Assembly (NCBI RefSeq): GCF_010093535.1
Contig: NW_022985185.1
Location: 328,026 to 392,025 of the forward strand
DNA length: 64,000 bases
DNA from: Lindgomyces ingoldianus
Taxonomy: Eukaryota; Ascomycota; Dothideomycetes; Pleosporales; Lindgomycetaceae
Direction of reading: 5' to 3'
This document shows, one piece after another, positions 57,318 through 64,000 of this stretch. How positions within the stretch are numbered: the first letter of the stretch is position 1; each line of letters begins with the position of its first letter. A program made the position numbers and the translations under genes. Below the pieces are notes generated by a model, which made no database searches, was not told the origin of the DNA, and saw only the letters and a program-made list of their open reading frames with translations.

Positions 57318-58722
57318 AGGGAGAAGAGGGGTGAGTTGGTGGAAAGTAGCAGCGAATAGAATACAAAATATCTGATACATAGGTCTTGAATTCCTTGAAT
57401 TGGGAGCTGTCCCCCCGATATAGGCAGTTAAGTGCCGATGCTTCGAGTTGAGCAAAGAGGTTCATACAACGAAGTAGTGACTGATCAACAAGAACGGCAT
57501 TTTACATTGGCAAGTATGAACTATCTCCAAGTTAGTCACCAAAAAATCATAGCTCTTGTGCTGAGCTTTTTTGCTAGCTTGATTGGCCGTTTGAGAAGGA
57601 AAATCTATATGCAACACATGGGGAACAGAATTGACACGAGCCAAATTCGACGACTTGGGTAATCAATCTCTAAAACGGTGCTCTCCTCCTATTCCCGTAA
57701 TGCGTACAAGTCCATGACCTCCCTCATGCTAACTAGCCCGATAAACTTAGGTCTAACTCTACTTCACTCCACTTTTTCTCGCCCCCTCAGCACATTCTCC
57801 TCACCTTAGGGTCTAGTTTTGGTCCTCTAGTTCCGTGTTGTCCGTCAACAAATCTCCGCCACTCCCCAGAAGTCCGGTCTAGAATGCCCACAGCAACATA
57901 GATCTATAGGTGGAGATCGATTCTAGCGGAATTGTGTCGCGGGGCCGTTAGCGATACTTCTGAGAATCTGGGTTAGCGAACGAAGCGAAAGTATGCATGA
58001 TGAGCTGTCTAGAAAAGCCGGGATTGTGCTATGCAACTGTGTATCTATGGCGCGACTTTCACAACTCAGTCGGCTTGATGGTTTCAGATTTCGTCCACTG
58101 TGACTCGATGGCGTTGATATGACGGCTTAATCTCGTCCGGGGAAGAAAAGCGCCTGCAGAGGACAAGGGAAGAACCTCCACACCCCATTAAGATTCCGAT
58201 AAAGAGGTACGCCTGATTTGCGGCACTGCAAAGGTGGCGCAGGGCCCCGAGGGAAAGGAAACATAGGAAATATGCTGGAGGATTTATGCTATAGGGAAAA
58301 GAAGCAGTCATGCATCTCCAAGGAATGGCTGAGATGTCTCGGAACTTTGGGGGTGGTGGAAATACCACTGCAGTAATGAATGAATAGATCTGCGAGGAGG
58401 TGAATGAACGGAGAAGTATACTGCAGGTGGTGACGCTTTTGGAAAGGAGTGGACTTCAACTTCGCCGTGTCGTGTTAGGCAGCGCGTTTTGAGAACGGAG
58501 TGGCGCTTAACGGAAATACGGTCGTGCATACATAGCTGTCTAATTATGTGGGAGGTGGCCTTCATCTAAGTACCCTCACCCACGGGTGTCTATGCAAAAA
58601 ATGTTGGGAAAGAAGAAGAGGAGATAAATTTCGCGGATTTCTCTGAAAGAACACTTTGAAAGGGAAACACAATATATGTAACACGCGTATAATGTATATA
58701 CACACGCCAACAATAACCAAAA

Positions 58723-58760
58723 GCGTTTCGCCTAACCTCCTTGGGAGTCAGGCGAAATGC
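58723..58760. repeat. 38 bp hairpin
   Basis: TTTCGCCT (58726-58733) and AGGCGAAA (58750-58757) pair perfectly, with an outer GC pair and an inner CTCC/GGAG stem. It lies in intergenic DNA; a terminator-like or binding-site role is unknown. Confidence 0.55.
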
Positions 58761-58880
58761 AAGCCACGTGCAGGTCCGCGTTTAATTGAGCAAATTTTTC
58801 CTGCACATAACCTCACAGCTGCATGAACAATCAACATCCACGTGAAGCAATGAGCACAAAGCATAGATTGTAGACTGTCC

Positions 58881-58950
58881 TGCATGTTCGGAAGGGTTCG
58901 GCCGAAGTTTGACTCTGCGTTCACTGCACGTTCGGGAAGGCTCGGCCGGG
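58881..58950 (+). repeat. Duplicated TGCAYGTTCGG...CTCGGCCG motif
   Basis: TGCATGTTCGGAAGGGTTCG at 58881-58900 continues GCCG and is repeated at 58925 as TGCACGTTCGGGAAGGCTCG continuing GCCG. The two copies are about 44 bp apart with roughly 85% identity. Confidence 0.5.
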
Positions 58951-61900
58951 GGGAGGTGTGGGAGCTTAGTGTTAGTTAAATGGTGGATGAGGAAAGTAGT
59001 ACAATAAGCAATTTTCATCAATTTCTACCTACTGCTGTCGTGGTTGTGCGCAAGGAGAACACGAAGAATGTGGGTGGGACGACAGTAGGTTGCAGATAGG
59101 AGGCCAAGGGAAGGAGGGTTAGGTTCTTACGCCGCATGCGGTCGGGTTTCTGGGGAGTAAGCATCTTGCGGGTCCTGTGAGGTTGGTGTTGCGTTGTCGG
59201 AGAGTGGGATCTCGATAATTGGAGCCCTGGATAGGAATTCAGAACTGAAGAACTGGCTGGACTTTCGGTTGAGGTTTGCCAATAATGCTCCTGTGGTTCG
59301 AGAAGTCGGACTCCGCAACTTGGGGGTCAAGTAGAGATATCGTGACACCTGCTAGAAAGTCAAGCTGGCTACCATATAAAATCCTGCCTGTGGCGTATCC
59401 GTAGTGTAATCCTTCATCCTGAGCGCTGAGTTCAAAGTTCCGGGGCAGGGGCACGCAGCAAGCCACCGACAATCCTAACCTCGCTTCCATCGTTCAAGAT
59501 GTTGGGTTGAAATCCGATAGGTAACATATTTCCTCGCCCTCCATGCCCAGCCTCGCAGACTCCGACAGCATGAATGCACGGAAGAAGCTCAACATTGATC
59601 CACGTTGTCGCCAAATTTCCAGCCTCGTACTCCAGTCATGCTCGCATAACCCGGATTCGGTGCACCAACACAATACCAACAGCAAATGCTGCGAGGTCTC
59701 TGTAATCTGACATAGACTGGCGTGTTGTATCATGTATCCAATGCGACAAATCTAATATTAGCACGCTGTCACAACTCGTGCACCGATTTCACGAGCTTAA
59801 GATCCTTGGGCATTCCCAACTAACAGAACTTTCCCGCCGGTCGGTGTTACCGCCTCCCAGCCTTGCCGTACGCCGCTCTGACCACTGACGCGGTTGGATC
59901 TTTCTGGCAATTTGATGGTTGGTCGTTGGTGATTTGGGAACACAGCGGATGCAGAGCAAGCTCCCCCGAAGCGAACGCTATTTTGGGGTTTCTGTGCTGC
60001 ACAACTGAGGCTCTTGTTCACGCCGAAAATCACCTTTCATCGCGAAATTCAGCGTAGGCGAGGCTTTCGAAGCGCACCGAACATATTGCTCAACTCCCGA
60101 ATTCCGTTGCAGGGTGTACATTTTGGCGATGAGATTGGAGAGTCGACCAGTCAGGATTAGTGAGTAATAGGCGAGAAGATCCGGGGCAAAAGTGAAGCAA
60201 GGATTGTGCAATTGAACAAGTGTTTTGTGGAGAGGGGTTTTGAAAAGTGGATTCTTCTAAGATTCAGCAGGATCTCGGAAGGTGTTGTGGGCTATCAAGG
60301 AGATTTTGTGGAGTGAGGATGTGGAGATTCCTCTCTCTTTTGGGCACAGAATGTGAATGGACAGGTTTCAGCGGTGGCGAGTTCCTGGAGAGTGATAAAA
60401 CCGTTTAAAACCGTGGTAATACTATATGGAGACAAATATCCGTATTACGAGAAGGGTAAGAATTGAAATCACGGACAAGGGGTCTGGATACGCGGAGGTG
60501 TCTCCAAAAAGGGACTGATCGACACACGATGTGATCGTGACACCCAGGCACATGCATGCGCGGGGAACACCAATCGCAGGAATTCCTGGAGAAAAAAGAC
60601 CACGACTCATGAACTTTCTTTAGGGGGTTGGTGTCATTGGTAAAGAGATGAGCCAGCTGTAGGGGTAGGTGTGGTAAATGTCACACCGCAATTGGAAGGG
60701 GCTTAGGGATGGCTTCACCGCATCAACTTCCTGGGACTTTGTGAGGCAGCAGCCACGATAGGTTCGGCTATGAAGCTTGTCGAGACGTCCTGGGACTGTA
60801 CAATGTTGAACATCACAATTTCTCTGTCTTGTCAGCTAACTGAGCGAGTTTGGTATATCAGGACGTGGCGACGCCATGGATAAATGATAGATTGGGTAGC
60901 GCAACTCAATCTTGAAGCGAACCCGAATAATGGATACGCTTAAACGTGCGGGGAACCATGAATGTAAAAGATAAGGAATTACAATCACAGCGGCGACAGC
61001 CGTCAACAGAGAGGATGAGAGCTCGTCACGAGGCACAGCACCGAAGGAATGGCGCAATGTCTGGGGAAGGATGCCGCCGTTGTGTGTGATATATGTACGT
61101 GATGAGTAGGTCAGACGCAAGTGTTTCTTCGAATGCCTGTTGAGGGGCCGTGGGAGCGTGATGTGGCGCTCTAGGATCTGAAGTTTGAGCTGGCCTGGAA
61201 TTTCTTTTTCCTCGTCCCTCTCCTTAACCACTCTTCTTTATCTTATTTATTTTTTGCCGAACCTTTGCCGATGTTGAAGGTGTCGTAAGACTGTTGAGCG
61301 AGAGGCTGAAGGAAGGTTTCAGTTCGGGGGGTACCAAGGTTGTGGAAAGCCACCACTGAAGAAAGCTCTTCATGAGTTCCTTCAGAGGCCGCCGCGACAT
61401 TATTTGCTGTCGCGGAACCGAACTTCAAAGTTTTGTTCTGCGTAACAGCTGCAAATCAATTACGTGAACGGAGAAACTCAAAATGGGAAGCAAAAGAAAT
61501 GTGCAAATGAGACCTGCAAGGCCTGATCCATGCCGTCGTTCAGAAGTTCCATTGGCAGTACGCTCGGGCACCGGATCATATTGGAACAACGGCCATCCTA
61601 CGAGATATTCTGTGCCCGACCTCTGGGTCTTGGCTAACGATGAGGTGGCACGCAGTGGTGATGCAGCGATTGTTAAACGGTGCCAAGAAAGTCCGACGTG
61701 AGTGGATTGTGTTTGCAGCAAACGTGCCTCGTCTCGTGTATCTAAGTTCAAGGCTTTTCCCTTCCAGCGGGACCTCCCACGATCATGGGTAACATCAAAT
61801 CTGGTCGAAATGAGCCTGAATGTGTATCTCGTTTCAGGGAGAATGGCGGAGATATTGTTTTGGTATCTGTCATCTCCAGGGACGCGCATGCGAATGTTGA

Positions 61901-63370
61901 CGTATGCTCGTTCATGCTCAGCGTGAGGGTATCATTTGAGGCAGAGGTTTCAATCTGGCGGATTGATATCGAGAACGACAGATGTGCTGCTCTTTCCCTT
62001 GACTCTTCCCGAGGCGGAAAGTGGAATTATTCCGAGCAGCCAGCGCCGCGGAGCGGTGGGCACTGGACAAAGTTTGAACTGTTGGTGCTTTTCGGCCTAG
62101 GGTAAGCCGCGACAGTAACCTTCTGGCGCTGTTCTAGAAGAGCTTGAGGCCTCGGCCTGAGGGACCAGGGTCGGGCTTGGGAGGTAAACGATGATGGCCG
62201 AATCAACATCCCTGGCGAATCCCGCGAGCTGTTCGAGCCGCCAGCTCGACACGTGGAGGCGTTTCTTCGCTCATGGCATGCAGCCAGAATGAAGCATCCG
62301 AGAGGCCTACAGCAAACTAGTTTGATAGAGTTGCGGGTGAACTAAGAATATGTCGAAGATACCGTATCGAGGCATGCCAGGTGGAGCAAAGGGCGGAATA
62401 TTGGAGCTCTGGGTGTGCGGCGAGGAAGGACCGCACTGGGGTCTGTCCTCTCTGGCCCTGGTCGGACGAGGTGTTTCGAGTGGTGAAGATCAGACGGGAG
62501 CGAGACGAGCTTTTGCTCGTGACGGTAGGGATGGAATGCCTATGTCCTGGCTCGCAGCAGGTCGGCGCTGTGCAGCAAGGCGGCGATCTATCCGGATGCT
62601 CCATGTCCATGTACCCTGGGATAAAAAGAGTTACGGGCTGTATCCTGTGTGCTGACTGTGCCCGTCTCGGTGGACGAATTCCACGTGTCGGCCCTCTCAC
62701 AGTCACGCAAAGTCAGCTCCGGGGAGTAGTGAAAGCAGCCTGTCCATGGATCGCCGGCCACCATCAGCAGTCAACTGCCGCCAGAGCGCTTGCTCGCCGA
62801 CTGGCCGCACAGGTGGCGGGCAAGAGTCAGGGGAGTCAGGACAAGAGCACAAGCAGCCTAGCGCCGTGCTTCCCATCGCCCATGGCCCCCCTTACCCATG
62901 CTCAGTGTTGCCCGTGGTTTGCAGGCAGCCTGGACACTCAGCCCTTGTAACTTGGTGCTCCCATCCTGAAAACGTGGCCATCCCTGCTGTCCTTGCCGGC
63001 GCCTTTGCACCACTGAGACTCGTGCGCCTATCGTGCAATTGTGCCCGCTGGCTGGCTGCCCGCTCCTAAACACCCTACCACGCCCCGACCACTTGACGGC
63101 TGTCGCCCTCTCCTCCTACCTCTCTCCTTTCAAGGCTCTCCGTGCAGCGACACCACACCAGCCCTACCCGTCGCCGCTGGAATAATAATATAACCAGTGT
63201 GTTGCCGCCTCAACCCGCTTAGCCCCCCCATCACCACGGCCCTTTCTGGTGAACCTTTGTCCCCCGCATCCCCATTGCCATCGCCCGGCCGCCAGAGCAG
63301 CCCCTAACCTCTCCCTCCACCACTCCACCCTCTGATGCATTCGGCGTAGGCCTGCCATTGACATTTCGCA

Positions 63371-64000
63371 ATGGGTCAGAACAACGGGAAGCCTGTCGTT
63401 TTCACCGACCAAGGTATGCTGCCTCGGGGTCTCCGCCATGCCCATTACCGCTTTTCTTTGCACCTGACATGTCGGCACCACTTGTTGAGAATCCCCGCTG
63501 ATTTATTTTGTCTCTCAGTGAACCTCAATCACTTTCGGCTTCTCCGCGTCGTTGGAAAAGGCGCCTTTGGGAAAGTCCGCATCGTCGAGCGGAAGGACAC
63601 CGGGCTCACCTTCGCCCTGAAGTACATTCGCAAGGATGAAGGTCGGTCGAAACATGTCCCGCCGAACACCATACCGGCAGCACACATTTGCCTTGGGCTA
63701 CCGTGTGGACGCGATGCTGACGTAGTGTAATAGTCGTACGGTCGGAGAGCGTTCGAAATATCATACGTGAACGACGGATGCTCGAACACCTTAACCACCC
63801 GTTCCTCTGCAATTTGCGGTACAGCTTCCAGGATATTGAATACCTGTACGTTGACTCGTCGGAAGCGACGCTGCTGCATTGTGGGGCTGATATAGCGCAG
63901 GTATATAGTAGTGGATCTAATGAACGGTGGTGACCTTCGATTCCACATCTCCAGAAAGACGTTCACGGAAGACGCGGTGCAGTTTTGGATAGCAGAGTTG
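63371..64000 (+). CDS. Serine/threonine protein kinase of the STK32 (YANK) type, 5' part, runs off the window
   Basis: Partial gene. Exons 63371-63413, 63519-63641, 63734-63845 and 63901 to the window end, each joined by consistent GT-AG introns of 105, 92 and 55 bp. The N-terminus MGQNNGKPVVFTDQVNLNHF begins with a glycine that could be myristoylated, as in human STK32. It leads into the glycine loop VGKGAFGKV, the ATP lysine in FALKYIRKDE, the helix-C glutamate in RNIIRERRMLEHLNHPF, and the hinge LYIVVDLMNGGDLRFH. This is an AGC-related kinase family of poorly known function. The catalytic HRD and DFG loops lie beyond the right edge, so activity cannot be judged here. Introns are denser than in the other genes of this window. 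Confidence 0.9.

Larger units (their letters stand above)
57318..63370. other. Six-kilobase span with no recognisable gene
   Basis: Normal base composition, so it is not a decayed repeat island like the two others. Short frames occur throughout (for example 61785-62105 plus, 61889-61425 minus with one hydrophobic stretch, 61231-60836 minus). None has a recognisable domain, and no convincing exon chain emerged. A hairpin at 58723-58760 and a duplicated 25 bp motif at 58881/58925 are the only structured items noted. The last 500 bp are CT-rich on the plus strand, fitting the promoter and leader of the kinase gene at the right edge. Confidence 0.4.

Noticed and set aside
61785..62105. Plus-strand 106-codon frame in the gene-poor span
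   Set aside because: No domain, no codon-usage or splice support strong enough to call it; kept only as part of the unexplained span.

Overview
The window comes from the nuclear genome of a filamentous ascomycete (Pezizomycotina). Genes carry few, short spliceosomal introns (about 45-110 bp, one of 206 bp) with GTRNGT-type donors and YAG acceptors. The gene set is typical of these fungi: a copper-fist regulator, an RGT1-type Zn2Cys6 regulator, ATG13, an AA9 lytic polysaccharide monooxygenase, RAD4, a PDR-type ABC transporter relic and ATP-type PEP carboxykinase. Dothideomycetes is my best guess at class level, held weakly.

Layout. 1-3.2 kb holds no supportable gene. At 3.3-9.5 kb a copper-fist regulator (minus) and an RGT1/COL-26-like glucose regulator (plus) diverge from a 1.9 kb intergenic region. 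10.7-14.5 kb is a TA-rich island with a dense palindrome, a many-times broken minus-strand pseudogene of the fungal 'AcuF-like C2H2' family and a tRNA-Asp-like relic. At 15.1-25.7 kb ATG13 (minus) and a large ankyrin/RCC1/BTB protein of IBTK type (plus) diverge. At 25.9-28.7 kb a secreted copper-dependent AA9 monooxygenase (minus) and a sugar-alcohol-type short-chain dehydrogenase (plus) share a promoter region with several CreA-type motifs. A small uncharacterised gene and RAD4/XPC follow at 28.9-33.3 kb. 33.7-37.5 kb is a second decayed, TA-rich repeat island. At 38.1-44.3 kb lie a P1B copper/heavy-metal ATPase and a large disordered, very acidic nuclear-type protein.

44.3-49.7 kb is a graveyard: a possible small cysteine-rich gene or relic, then an almost full-length but heavily broken PDR-type ABC transporter pseudogene whose first Walker A segment is gone. 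At 51.4-57.3 kb are intact PEP carboxykinase and a TAPT1-family membrane protein. About 6 kb with no recognisable gene follows, and the 5' part of an STK32/YANK-type protein kinase runs off the right edge.

How the genes relate: this is mostly ordinary core genome. Two loose themes stand out. One is copper: regulator, copper enzyme and copper-type exporter within 38 kb, but separated by unrelated genes. The other is carbon status: an RGT1-like regulator, a CreA-motif-rich LPMO/SDR promoter, and gluconeogenic PCK. I found no convincing new multi-gene system. The most unusual single items are the cysteine-rich insertion just before the copper-ligand histidine of the AA9 enzyme, the CC-pair and histidine-rich tail of the ATPase, and the nested palindrome with its echo 0.7 kb away. 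All exon boundaries were inferred by eye from splice signals, frame and family similarity.
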